From DASZGI01 sp035938995 (GTDB lineage: Bacteria; Actinomycetota; Actinomycetes; Streptomycetales; Catenulisporaceae): 41,192 nt of DNA. A model generated the notes under the pieces. That model had not been told where the DNA came from, did no database searches, and saw only the letters and a program-made list of their open reading frames with translations. The translations under genes were made by a program, and so were the position numbers. Below, piece by piece: positions 7,889 through 15,719 of this stretch. Every line of letters starts with the position of its first letter. Position 1 is the first letter of the stretch. Location: positions 1 to 41,192 of the forward strand of contig NZ_DASZGI010000145.1 of the NCBI RefSeq assembly GCF_035938995.1, read 5' to 3'.

Positions 7889-10645
7889 ATGCCAGCGCGT
7901 CAGGCGGCGAGCGAGGGTGCGGAGCTCATCGGCCGACGCGGCGAGTCCGAGGCGCTGGACCGGCTCCTGGGCGATCTGCGATCGGGGCGGGGCGGCGCGC
8001 TCGTGCTGCGCGGCGAGGCGGGCATCGGCAAGACAGCCCTGTTGGAGTCGGCCTCAGCGGACGACCGTATCAGGACGCTGCGGATCAGCGGCATCGAGTT
8101 CGAGACGGAACTGGCTTTCGCCGCGCTCCATCAGCTCTGTTCACCGGTCTTGGACGGGCTGAAGAAGCTCGCCGCGCCGCAGTCCGATGCCCTGAGCGTG
8201 GCCTTCGGGATGGGTGGCGAGGGCATTCCGGATCGCTTCCGGGTCGGTCTGGCCGTGCTCGGCCTGCTTTCAGAGGCTGCGGCGGTGCGGCCGCTGCTGT
8301 GCGTCGTCGACGATGCGCAGTGGCTGGACCAGGCGTCCGCCCAGACGCTGGCCTTCACCGCCCGGCGCGTCCAGAACGAGCACGTGGCGTTCCTGTTCGG
8401 GGTGCGCGAACCCGAAGGCAACCGGGAGCTCGCGGGGCTTCCCGAGATGCGGCTCGGCGGCCTACCGGACCAGGATGCCGCCAGACTCCTGAGATCCAGG
8501 ATCCGAGCGCCCCTGGACGGCCGGGTCCGCGACCGGATCCTCGCCGAAGCTCGCGGCAACCCCCTGGCCCTCCTGGAACTGCCGCGCAGCGCCGACCTGG
8601 CTGGAGGCTTCGCCCAGCCCGGCGCGACTGCCGTCTCGGGGAAAGTGGAGATGAGTTTCCGGTCGCGGTTGCGCGACCTCCCGCCGGACAGCCGTCTGCT
8701 GTTGCTCGTGGCCGCCGCGGAGACGACAGGGGACGCGGTCGTCCTGTGGCGAGCTGCCGAACTCCTCGGTGTCGGCGCCGGTGCGGCGGCGGCTGCCGAG
8801 GACACGGGGCTGATCAGGTTCGGCCTGTGGGTGCGGTTCCGGCACCCGCTGGTCCGGTCGGCGGTCTACCGCGACGCCTCCGTCGCCGATCGCCGGGCCG
8901 CGCACGGCGCGCTGGCCGAGGCCATGGCAGACATCGACGAACCAGACCGCCGGGCGTGGCACTATTCCCAAGCAGTCGCCGGACCGGACGCCGAAGTGGC
9001 CGACGCACTCGAACTGTCGGCCGGCCGCGCCTGGGCACGCGGTGGCATCGCTGCCCAAGCCGCGTTCCTTGAAGCGGCGGCCCGGCTCACGCCCGACCCG
9101 GCGCGCCGGGTCGAGCGGGCGCTGGCCGCCGCCGGGGCGAAGCGCGACGCCGGGGCGGCCGACGCCGCCCTGGACCTCCTCGCCGTCGCCGATGCCGGGC
9201 CGTTGGACGCCCTCTCCCGTGCGCGCAGCACGACACTGCGGGCCCGGATCGCGTTCGACCAGGGCCGCAACGACGCGGCGGTGGCCCGGCTGCAGACCGC
9301 GGCCCGGCTCTTCGTGCCTCTGGACGCGGCGTCGGCCCGGGAGATCTTCCTGGAGACCCTCGCCGCGGCGGTCTTCGTCGGACGGTTCGCCGACGGCCCA
9401 CGGCTGTTCGAGACGGCCGATGCCGCTCGCGCGGTGCTGCCGGCACCGGACCCGCCGCGGCCGCTCGACGTCCTGCTCGACGGTCTGACCACCCAGGTCC
9501 GGGGCGGCTTCCTCGAAGCCGCGCCGCTGCTCCGGGACGTGGTGGACCTCTATCTCAAAGAGCTCGGGGAGCAGCACGCCGACGCGTTCTCGCCGGGCGA
9601 GTTGTGGCTGGCGTGCAGCGCGGCGCTGGACCTGTGGGACAACACGGCGCTGCGCGTGCTCGCCGAGTATCAGGTCGGTTCGTCGCGTGCGTCCGGCGCC
9701 GTGGCGGCGCTTCCTGTGTCGCTGAGTTACCGGGCGTTGGCCCATCTCCACGCCGGGGAGTTCGACGACGCCGCCTCACTTATCGCCGAGGCGTACGCGA
9801 TCGCCACCGAGATCGGAGCGCCGGGCATGGACTATGTCGACGTGTCTCTGGCGGCATGGCGCGGCGAGGCCCGGACCATCGAGCGCGCCGAGACTTTTCG
9901 GCGCGGCGCGGTGGAGCGCGGCGAGGGCCGGCTCGTCACCGCGATCGAGTATGCCCAGACAGTGGTCCTCAACAGTCTCGGCCGCTACGAGGATGCGCTG
10001 GAGGCCTGCCGGCCGTCAGCCGACCTCGACGAGATGGGCTTCAGCTCGACGGTCCCAGCCGAGTTCGTGGAAGCGGCCGTCCGCTCCGGTCATCGGGAGC
10101 TCGCCGTGCCGGTCGTCGAGCGGCTCGTGGAGCGGACCGCGCTCAGTACCACCGACTGGGCCGCGGCGGCGGGGCTTCACTGCCGGGCCCTGATGTCCGT
10201 CGGCCCCGAGGCCGACGAGCTCTACCGGGAGGCGATCCACTTCTTCGACCGCAGCGAGGGGCGGGTGCACGCGGCGCGGACCCGCCTTCTCCACGGCGAG
10301 TGGCTACGGCGGGCCGGCCATCGTCAGGCCGCCCGCACCCAGCTCCGGGAGGCCTTCGACATGCTCACCCAGATCGGCGCCGCCGGGTTCGCCGCGCGCG
10401 CGGCCCGGGAACTCGACGCGCTGGGCGAGCATGTCAGCAGCCGGATCTCCACCGGAGCCGCGGCCGCCCTCACCATCCAGGAGTTCCAGATCGCCCGGCT
10501 GGTCGCCACCGGCGCGACGTCGAAGGAAGTGGGAGCCCAGCTGTTCCTGAGCCCGCGGACGATCGACGCGCATCTGCGCAGCATCTTCAAGAAGCTCGGA
10601 ATCACCTCGCGCCGGCAACTGCGCGACGTGCCGCTCGCGCGGTGA
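7889..10645 (+). CDS. LAL-type LuxR family transcriptional regulator
   Basis: A second large ATP-binding LuxR regulator, about 918 residues. Walker A is GEAGIGKT at about 42-49 and Walker B-like LLCVVDDAQWLDQAS follows near residue 140. The middle is a long helical TPR-like region rich in alanine and arginine. The C-terminal LuxR helix-turn-helix spans LTIQEFQIARLVATGATSKE to SPRTIDAHLRSIFKKLGITS. The ATG at 7889 is chosen because AGGAG precedes it by three bases and the ATPase domain follows quickly; ATG 7856, in frame, has no ribosome site. It is not closely similar to the LAL gene at 1994-4924. It ends 12 bases from the convergent marR gene. A TGACGTCA palindrome lies at 7791-7798 in the upstream gap. 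Confidence 0.9.
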   Translation: MPARQAASEGAELIGRRGESEALDRLLGDLRSGRGGALVLRGEAGIGKTALLESASADDRIRTLRISGIEFETELAFAALHQLCSPVLDGLKKLAAPQSDALSVAFGMGGEGIPDRFRVGLAVLGLLSEAAAVRPLLCVVDDAQWLDQASAQTLAFTARRVQNEHVAFLFGVREPEGNRELAGLPEMRLGGLPDQDAARLLRSRIRAPLDGRVRDRILAEARGNPLALLELPRSADLAGGFAQPGATAVSGKVEMSFRSRLRDLPPDSRLLLLVAAAETTGDAVVLWRAAELLGVGAGAAAAAEDTGLIRFGLWVRFRHPLVRSAVYRDASVADRRAAHGALAEAMADIDEPDRRAWHYSQAVAGPDAEVADALELSAGRAWARGGIAAQAAFLEAAARLTPDPARRVERALAAAGAKRDAGAADAALDLLAVADAGPLDALSRARSTTLRARIAFDQGRNDAAVARLQTAARLFVPLDAASAREIFLETLAAAVFVGRFADGPRLFETADAARAVLPAPDPPRPLDVLLDGLTTQVRGGFLEAAPLLRDVVDLYLKELGEQHADAFSPGELWLACSAALDLWDNTALRVLAEYQVGSSRASGAVAALPVSLSYRALAHLHAGEFDDAASLIAEAYAIATEIGAPGMDYVDVSLAAWRGEARTIERAETFRRGAVERGEGRLVTAIEYAQTVVLNSLGRYEDALEACRPSADLDEMGFSSTVPAEFVEAAVRSGHRELAVPVVERLVERTALSTTDWAAAAGLHCRALMSVGPEADELYREAIHFFDRSEGRVHAARTRLLHGEWLRRAGHRQAARTQLREAFDMLTQIGAAGFAARAARELDALGEHVSSRISTGAAAALTIQEFQIARLVATGATSKEVGAQLFLSPRTIDAHLRSIFKKLGITSRRQLRDVPLAR

Positions 10646-10657
10646 CGATCCTCTCCG

Positions 10658-11116
10658 TCACTCCTGGGTCAGGGCGTGCAGCATCCGGTCGAAGAAGCCG
10701 CCCAGCGTCTCCATCTCGTCCCGGCTCAGCGGGCTGAAGAAGTACTTGCGGACGGTGTCGACGTGGCGCGGCGCCGCGGCCACGATCGCCGCCCGGCCGG
10801 TTTTGGTGAGTCGCACCATCGACCCGCGCGCGTCGTCCTCGCAGGGTTCCCGGGCCACCAGCCCGCGCCGCTCCATGCGCCGGACCTGATGGGAGACCCG
10901 GCTGCGGTCCCAGCCGACGTCGGCGCCGAGATCCCGTGCCCGCAGCACGCCGTCGGGCGTTTCGGAAAGCGGGACGAGCAGAGCGTATTCGGCTCCTGAG
11001 AGCCCGGAGGCGCGGGCCAGCTGCCGGTCCTGGACACCCTGAAGCTCGCGCATCAACGTGCGGTATTTCTGCCAGACGAGCGCTTCCCGCTCGTCGAACC
11101 AGTTCGGCTTACCCAT
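10658..11116 (-). CDS. MarR family transcriptional regulator
   Basis: A 152-residue winged-helix regulator of the MarR family. Recognition features are SGAEYALLVPLSETPDGVLR (start of the DNA-binding region), GWDRSRVSHQVRRMERRGLV (recognition helix) and the wing DARGSMVRLTKTGRAAI. These proteins usually repress a divergent gene and release DNA when they bind a phenolic or oxidant ligand. The divergent neighbour is a quinone-oxidoreductase-like gene, and palindromes in the 182-bp gap are likely operators, so control of both genes is a reasonable inference. Confidence 0.9.
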   Translation of the reverse strand: MGKPNWFDEREALVWQKYRTLMRELQGVQDRQLARASGLSGAEYALLVPLSETPDGVLRARDLGADVGWDRSRVSHQVRRMERRGLVAREPCEDDARGSMVRLTKTGRAAIVAAAPRHVDTVRKYFFSPLSRDEMETLGGFFDRMLHALTQE

Positions 11117-11162
11117 GGCCGGGATGCTAGCAGCGCTGCCGCCAGGTCAAAGGTCTGTGTGC

Positions 11163-11215
11163 GCGATCCGGATCGCCTAATCCGGGGCACCGGCGAAATC
11201 TAGGCGATCCTCGCC
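11163..11215. promoter_or_regulatory. palindromes between marR and oxidoreductase, probable MarR operators
   Basis: A perfect 14-bp palindrome GCGATCCGGATCGC is at 11163-11176. A second inverted repeat, GGCGA-TCC-TCGCC, is at 11203-11215. GATCGCCTA (11171-11179) and TAGGCGATC (11201-11209) are also exact reverse complements of each other. Both elements lie in the divergent promoter gap, where MarR proteins usually bind. The assignment to this MarR is inference. Confidence 0.55.
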
Positions 11216-11298
11216 GATGCGCCGTCCGGCGTCAGCGGGAAGCTTGGTACTCGGCGGCATCCCGATGGGGCAGCCCCGCGGACGGAGGATCTCAACTC

Positions 11299-12333
11299 AT
11301 GAAGGCGCTTGTTGCCCGCGACTACAGGTCGTTGACGGACCTGGCGGTCGAGGACATGCCGGTTCCGGTCCCCGGTCGCGGACAGATCCTGGTCCGTACC
11401 CAGGCCGCCGCGCTGAACCCGGCGGACACGGTGCTGATCACCGGCGTGATGCGGGACGCGCTGCCGGTCGCGCATCCGTTCATCCCCGGGGTCGACATCA
11501 GCGGCGTCGTCGAGGCGGTCGGCGAGGGCGTCACCCGATTCAGAGCCGGCGACGCGGTCCTGGCCTGGAATGGCACCCCGTCCGGCGCCTTCGCTGAGTT
11601 CGCGGTCGTCGGCGACGGGCAGGGCACGGCACACCGCCCGGCGGGACTGGACGCGATCCGGGCCGCGGCGCTGCCGACCGCGACGCTGACCGGTGCGGCG
11701 CTGCTGGACGCCGCCGAGGTGAAGCCGGGTGGCAGCGTCCTGATTGTCGGTGCGGCGGGCGGCATCGGGTCGTTCGCGGTGCAGCTGGCCAACCAGGCCG
11801 AGCTGCGGGTCCTGGCGGCCGGCCGGGCCGAGGACGAGGAATACCTGCGCGGCCTCGGCGCGCACGAGGTCATCGACTACCGGGAGGCCGACACGGCGGC
11901 AGAGGCGCACCGGCTGGTGCCCGGCGGTGTCGACGCCGTGATCGACCTGGCCCTGGCCGGATTCGACCTCGCACGCTCGGCTGCGGCCGTGCGCACCGGC
12001 GGCCTCGTGGTGTCGCCCAGGGGCGGCCCGGCGTTGTTCGACCATGGTGTCGTCGGCGTCTACACCGGTGTCACCCTGCCAGAGGGCCGACTCGAAGGGT
12101 TCGCCGCGCAGGCCGCCGCCGGGCGACTGCAGGTGCCGATCGCCGTCGAGTACGCGTTCGAGGACGTGCGACGGGCCGTCATCGACTTCCCCCAGCGGCA
12201 CTTGCGCGGCAAGGCTGTCGTCGTGTTCCCCGAACGGGCAATCGTCAAGAGTTGCGGAACAAGGGTCTGCCTAGTGCAGCACCGCATCGATCTTTCGGGG
12301 GTTCATGCCGCTTTGAGCGGGGTGCCGTCGTAG
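11299..12333 (+). CDS. NADP-dependent zinc-free alcohol dehydrogenase/quinone oxidoreductase
   Basis: A medium-chain dehydrogenase/reductase of the quinone-oxidoreductase branch, predicted to reduce quinones or enones with NADPH in the cytoplasm. The GroES-like N-terminal half contains QAAALNPADTVLITG and HPFIPGVDISGVVEAVG. The Rossmann half has VLIVGAAGGIGSFAVQLA at about residues 147-164. The catalytic zinc cysteine and histidine of alcohol dehydrogenases are absent. The family normally ends just after the strand RGKAVVVFPE (near base 12237). The remaining 30 or so residues have no family resemblance, and their last codons lie antisense to an IS630 relic, so the natural 3' end seems to have been lost. 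Divergent from marR. Confidence 0.85.
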   Translation: MKALVARDYRSLTDLAVEDMPVPVPGRGQILVRTQAAALNPADTVLITGVMRDALPVAHPFIPGVDISGVVEAVGEGVTRFRAGDAVLAWNGTPSGAFAEFAVVGDGQGTAHRPAGLDAIRAAALPTATLTGAALLDAAEVKPGGSVLIVGAAGGIGSFAVQLANQAELRVLAAGRAEDEEYLRGLGAHEVIDYREADTAAEAHRLVPGGVDAVIDLALAGFDLARSAAAVRTGGLVVSPRGGPALFDHGVVGVYTGVTLPEGRLEGFAAQAAAGRLQVPIAVEYAFEDVRRAVIDFPQRHLRGKAVVVFPERAIVKSCGTRVCLVQHRIDLSGVHAALSGVPS

Positions 12334-12420
12334 GTCCAGCGGTGGGGCTTGGCGTCGTGCTCGTCGTAGGCGGTGGCGAACTGGCCGGAATGCAGAATGA
12401 AGTCGACGATCCCGTGGCGT
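12303..12420 (-). pseudogene. IS630-family transposase C-terminal relic
   Basis: The minus strand reads FATAYDEHDAKPHRW followed by TYDGTPLKAA and a TGA at 12303-12305. This is the usual end of IS630-type transposases (KPFxWTYxGxPLKAx). Only about 35 codons remain. It lies across the altered 3' end of the oxidoreductase gene. Confidence 0.6.
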
Positions 12421-12457
12421 TGTGGCCGGGGGTCTCGCGGTGCCCGGCCACAACGCC
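12416..12457. terminator. strong hairpin after the rhamnose transport operon
   Basis: A perfect 15-bp inverted repeat, GGCGTTGTGGCCGGG with its complement, surrounds a 12-base loop. It lies 28 bases past the rhaS stop on the minus strand. There is no T run, which is common for actinobacterial terminators. Confidence 0.65.
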
Positions 12458-12484
12458 GTTCAGTGGCAGATCAGGGTCAGAAGA

Positions 12485-13558
12485 TCAGAAGTTGTACTGG
12501 TCGATGTTCGCGGCGTTGAACACGGTCGGGTTGCCGAGGGTGACCACGCCGTCCGCGCCTACGGTGTAACTGCCCATGTCGCCGGCCTTGAAGGTCTGGT
12601 CCGGTGCGCCGGTGATCTGGCCGGATTGGAGAGCGACCGCGGCGTATGCGGCCAGGGCGCCGAGCTTGGCCGGGTCCCACAGTTCGAAGGCGGTGATGGT
12701 GCCGTCCTTGACGTACTTGCGCAGCGTGTTGGGCGTGCCGAGCCCCATCAGCATGACCTTGCCCTTGTAGGACGAGCCGTCCAAGTACTGCGCGGCCGCG
12801 AGGATGCCGACTGTGGTGGGCGAGATGATGCCCTTGAGGTTCGGGTACGACTGGAGCAGTCCCTGAGTCTGCTGGTACGAGGTCTGCGCATCGTCGTTGC
12901 CGTACGCGATCTTGACCATCTGGATGTTCGGGTACTTCGTCTTGAGCTCATCCTGCATGTAGCCGATCCAGGCGTTCTGATTGGTCGCGGTCTGCGCCGC
13001 CGACAGGATCGCGATCTGGCCCGAGCCGCCGATCTCCTGGGCGAGAAGGTCCACTTCGGTGCGGCCGATCGCCTCCGAGCTGGCCTGGCTGACGAACAGG
13101 TTCCGGCAGGCGGCGGAGGTGTCGGAATCGTAGGTGACCACCCCGATGCCGTCCTTCATCGCCTGCTTGAGGTTGGTGCACAACGCGTTCTGGTCCTGCG
13201 CCGAGACCACGATCGCGTTGACCTGCTGTTGGATGAGGGTATTGACATAGTTGGCCTGGCCGGCGGTGTCAGTGGCGCTGGAGGTGCCGACCTCCTTGTA
13301 CGACTCGCCGAGGGCTTGCAGGACCTTCTGACCGCCGGTGTCGGAAATGGTGAAGTACGGATTGTTGACCTGTTTGGGCAGGTAGGCGACGCTCAGGCCG
13401 GTCTTGGTCGCCGCGTTCGGGTTGGCCGCCGCGCCTGAGGCCGCCGCGGTGCTGCCGGCCGTAGTACTGCTCTTGGTCGTACCGCTACAGGCGGACAGCA
13501 GTAGTGCCGCGATCGCGGCGCCCGCCGCGGCCGCCGTCAAGCGGGTGGATACGGACAT
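12485..13558 (-). CDS. rhaS: rhamnose ABC transporter substrate-binding lipoprotein RhaS
   Basis: A 357-residue periplasmic-binding-type lipoprotein, last gene of the transport operon. The signal peptide ends in the lipobox LLLSACSG, giving lipidation at the cysteine near residue 24. The mature part is a type I (RbsB-like) sugar-binding fold: VAYLPKQVNNPYF, AIVVSAQDQNALCTNLKQA, VVTYDSDT, GQIAILSAAQTATNQNAWI and IISPTTVGILAAAQYL match the rhamnose-binding RhaS group. GAGAGG lies seven bases before the ATG at 13558. It follows the RhaQ permease by 75 bases. Rhamnose as ligand is inferred from family look and the operon's link to rhaI/rhaB. Confidence 0.9.
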   Translation of the reverse strand: MSVSTRLTAAAAGAAIAALLLSACSGTTKSSTTAGSTAAASGAAANPNAATKTGLSVAYLPKQVNNPYFTISDTGGQKVLQALGESYKEVGTSSATDTAGQANYVNTLIQQQVNAIVVSAQDQNALCTNLKQAMKDGIGVVTYDSDTSAACRNLFVSQASSEAIGRTEVDLLAQEIGGSGQIAILSAAQTATNQNAWIGYMQDELKTKYPNIQMVKIAYGNDDAQTSYQQTQGLLQSYPNLKGIISPTTVGILAAAQYLDGSSYKGKVMLMGLGTPNTLRKYVKDGTITAFELWDPAKLGALAAYAAVALQSGQITGAPDQTFKAGDMGSYTVGADGVVTLGNPTVFNAANIDQYNF

Positions 13559-13633
13559 GGCGGTACCTCTCGTCGTTGAGAACAGCGGTGCTGTGTCGAT
13601 TTGGACAGCGTGGATGTGAGCGGGTGCGTTGGT

Positions 13634-14674
13634 TCAGGAGGAGCTGGCCGGATCGGGGGCGGTCTCGGCCTGCGGTCGGACGCGCCATCGGCGGTAGGAC
13701 TCCGCGGCCTGGCGGCCGACGCGGGGGCCGAGCACGGACGCGATCAGCAGCAGACCGGTGACGATGGTCTGCGAGTCGGCGGACACGTTCTTCAGGCTGA
13801 GCAGGTTCTGCACGGTGCCGAGCAGGAACACCCCGGCGACCGCCCCGCCGAGCGTGCCGCGCCCGCCGTCGAAGTCGACGCCGCCGAGCAGCACCGCGGC
13901 GATGACGGACAGTTCCAGACCGGTGGCGTTGTCGTAGCGGGCGCTGGTGTAGTGCAGGGCCCAGATCACCCCGGCGCCGCCGGAGACCAGCCCCGTGGCC
14001 GCGAACATGATCAGTTTGGTGCGCTTGACCCGCACTCCGGCGAAGAACGCCGCCTCGGGGTTCGCGCCCGTGGCGAAGAGCCGGCGGCCGAACGGCGTGG
14101 CGTGCAGGACGATGGCCGCGATCGCAAGCAGGACAAGGTAGAGCACGAAGATGTACGGGATGGCGCTGCCGCCGATGCGGCCGGTGCCGAAGTCCAGGTA
14201 GCTCTGCGGGAAGTCGGAGACCGCGTCGGCGCCGAGCACGATCTGCGCGACGCCGCGGAACAGCGTCAGGGTGCCGATGGTGACGGCGAGCGAGGGCAGG
14301 CCGAGCCGGGTGACCAGCAGGCCGTTGAGCAGGCCTCCGGCCAGGCCGACGGCGAGGCAGAACGGGATGATCGCCTGGATCGGCCAGTTCGCGTTCCACA
14401 GCGCGCCCATCACCGCTCCGGACAACCCCGCCATCGACCCGACGGACAGGTCCACCTCCCCGGCCGCGACCAGCAGCGTCATCGGCAAGGCGACGATCGC
14501 GATGGTGGTCGTGTTGCCGAGCAGGAAGGAGATGTTCAGCGTGTTGCCGAAGGTCTTCTCGGTCCCCAGACCGTAAGCCACCAGCAGGGCCAGGAACACG
14601 GCGACGGCCACGTCCCAGCGCGGACGCAAGACGCGCCCGCGCAGCGGTGTCGCCGCGCGGAGGGGTTCAGCCAT
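13634..14674 (-). CDS. rhaQ: rhamnose ABC transporter permease RhaQ
   Basis: A 346-residue inner-membrane permease of the ribose/rhamnose (BPD_transp_2) family with about eight to ten hydrophobic segments. The family signature VAAGEVDLSVGSMAGLSGAV is present near residue 70, and IGTLTLFRGVAQIVLG and VLLGGVDFDGGRGTLGGAVA follow. The ATG at 14674 overlaps the end of the RhaP gene by eight bases, so the two permeases are translationally coupled and probably form a heterodimer. The second of two permeases next to RhaS corresponds to RhaQ by operon order; P and Q labels could be exchanged. Confidence 0.88.
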   Translation of the reverse strand: MAEPLRAATPLRGRVLRPRWDVAVAVFLALLVAYGLGTEKTFGNTLNISFLLGNTTTIAIVALPMTLLVAAGEVDLSVGSMAGLSGAVMGALWNANWPIQAIIPFCLAVGLAGGLLNGLLVTRLGLPSLAVTIGTLTLFRGVAQIVLGADAVSDFPQSYLDFGTGRIGGSAIPYIFVLYLVLLAIAAIVLHATPFGRRLFATGANPEAAFFAGVRVKRTKLIMFAATGLVSGGAGVIWALHYTSARYDNATGLELSVIAAVLLGGVDFDGGRGTLGGAVAGVFLLGTVQNLLSLKNVSADSQTIVTGLLLIASVLGPRVGRQAAESYRRWRVRPQAETAPDPASSS

Positions 14675-15719
14675 GGCGTGCGCTCCTCTTGCGCAGTGCG
14701 GTGTTGACGCGCCCGGCTACGATCCGGTCTGCGGCGATGGCGAGCAGCAGGAGGAAGCCGTCGATCGCCTCCTCCCAGACCGAGCTGACGTTCAGGGCCG
14801 GCAGCACGCTGTTGATCGAGGTCAGCAGGAGCGCGCCGAGAGCCGCGCCGTAGACGGTGCCGACGCCCCCGGTCATCGCGACGCCGCCGACGACGACCGC
14901 GCTGACCACGGTCAATTCGTAGCCGGTGCCCGTGGTCGCGTCGACGTAGGCGAATCTGGCCACGTAGAGCGCGCCGGCCAGACCGGCCAGCGACCCGGCC
15001 AAGACGTACGCGGCGACGATCCGCTTGCGCACCCCGATTCCGGCCAAGCGTGCGGCATGCGCGTTCGAGCCGATCGCGTAGAACTCCCGTCCCGAGCGGT
15101 AGTGGGCCAAGTAGTAGCCGACCGCGATGGTCGCGGCGACGGCGATCAGCGCCAGGTATGGGACGGGGCCGAGGCCACCGTGTCCGAAATCGGTGTAGCC
15201 GGGCGGTAGCCGCTGCGAGGTGATCTCGCGCGGGCCGACCCAGATCGAGTCGATGCCGCGCACGACGTAGAGCATGCCGAGCGTGACCACCAGCGCAGGC
15301 ACTTGGCCGAAGCCGACCAGCAGCCCGTTGACCAGGCCGAAGCCCGCGCCCAGCAGGATCGCGGCGGCCACCGCCCAGGCCGGGTCCGCGCCGCCGGCCA
15401 GCAGATCTCCGGCGGCGAAGGCGCTGATGCCGAGCACCGAGCCGACGGACAGGTCCACGTTGCGGGTGATGACCACCGCCGCCTGGCCGACCGCGGCCAG
15501 CATCAGGATCGCCGCGTCGAGCAGCAGGTCCTTGATTCCCTGGCTGCTCAGGAAGCGGTGGTCGTCGAGCTCGGCGGCCGAGAGCAGCAGGATCAGGACG
15601 GCGAGGATCGCGGCCTGGCGGGCGCGGGCGATGAGGGCGGCCAGGCGGCGCGGGGCGGTGTCCGGTGCGGAGGCCGCACCCTCGGGCGGGGCGAGCGTCG
15701 TCGACGTCGTCGAACTCAC
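14667..15719 (-). CDS. rhaP: rhamnose ABC transporter permease RhaP
   Basis: A 350-residue membrane permease, paralogous to RhaQ. It has the signature ITRNVDLSVGSVLGISAFAA and the C-terminal block VSAVVVGGVAMTGGVGTVYG. The start is GTG at 15719, whose TGA overlap (GTGA) with the ATPase gene is the normal arrangement in this operon. A much longer open frame extends upstream through the ATPase region, but that is the wrong frame of rhaT. The N-terminal 30 residues are cytoplasmic and Ser/Thr/Pro-rich. Confidence 0.88.
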   Translation of the reverse strand: MSSTTSTTLAPPEGAASAPDTAPRRLAALIARARQAAILAVLILLLSAAELDDHRFLSSQGIKDLLLDAAILMLAAVGQAAVVITRNVDLSVGSVLGISAFAAGDLLAGGADPAWAVAAAILLGAGFGLVNGLLVGFGQVPALVVTLGMLYVVRGIDSIWVGPREITSQRLPPGYTDFGHGGLGPVPYLALIAVAATIAVGYYLAHYRSGREFYAIGSNAHAARLAGIGVRKRIVAAYVLAGSLAGLAGALYVARFAYVDATTGTGYELTVVSAVVVGGVAMTGGVGTVYGAALGALLLTSINSVLPALNVSSVWEEAIDGFLLLLAIAADRIVAGRVNTALRKRSARHG

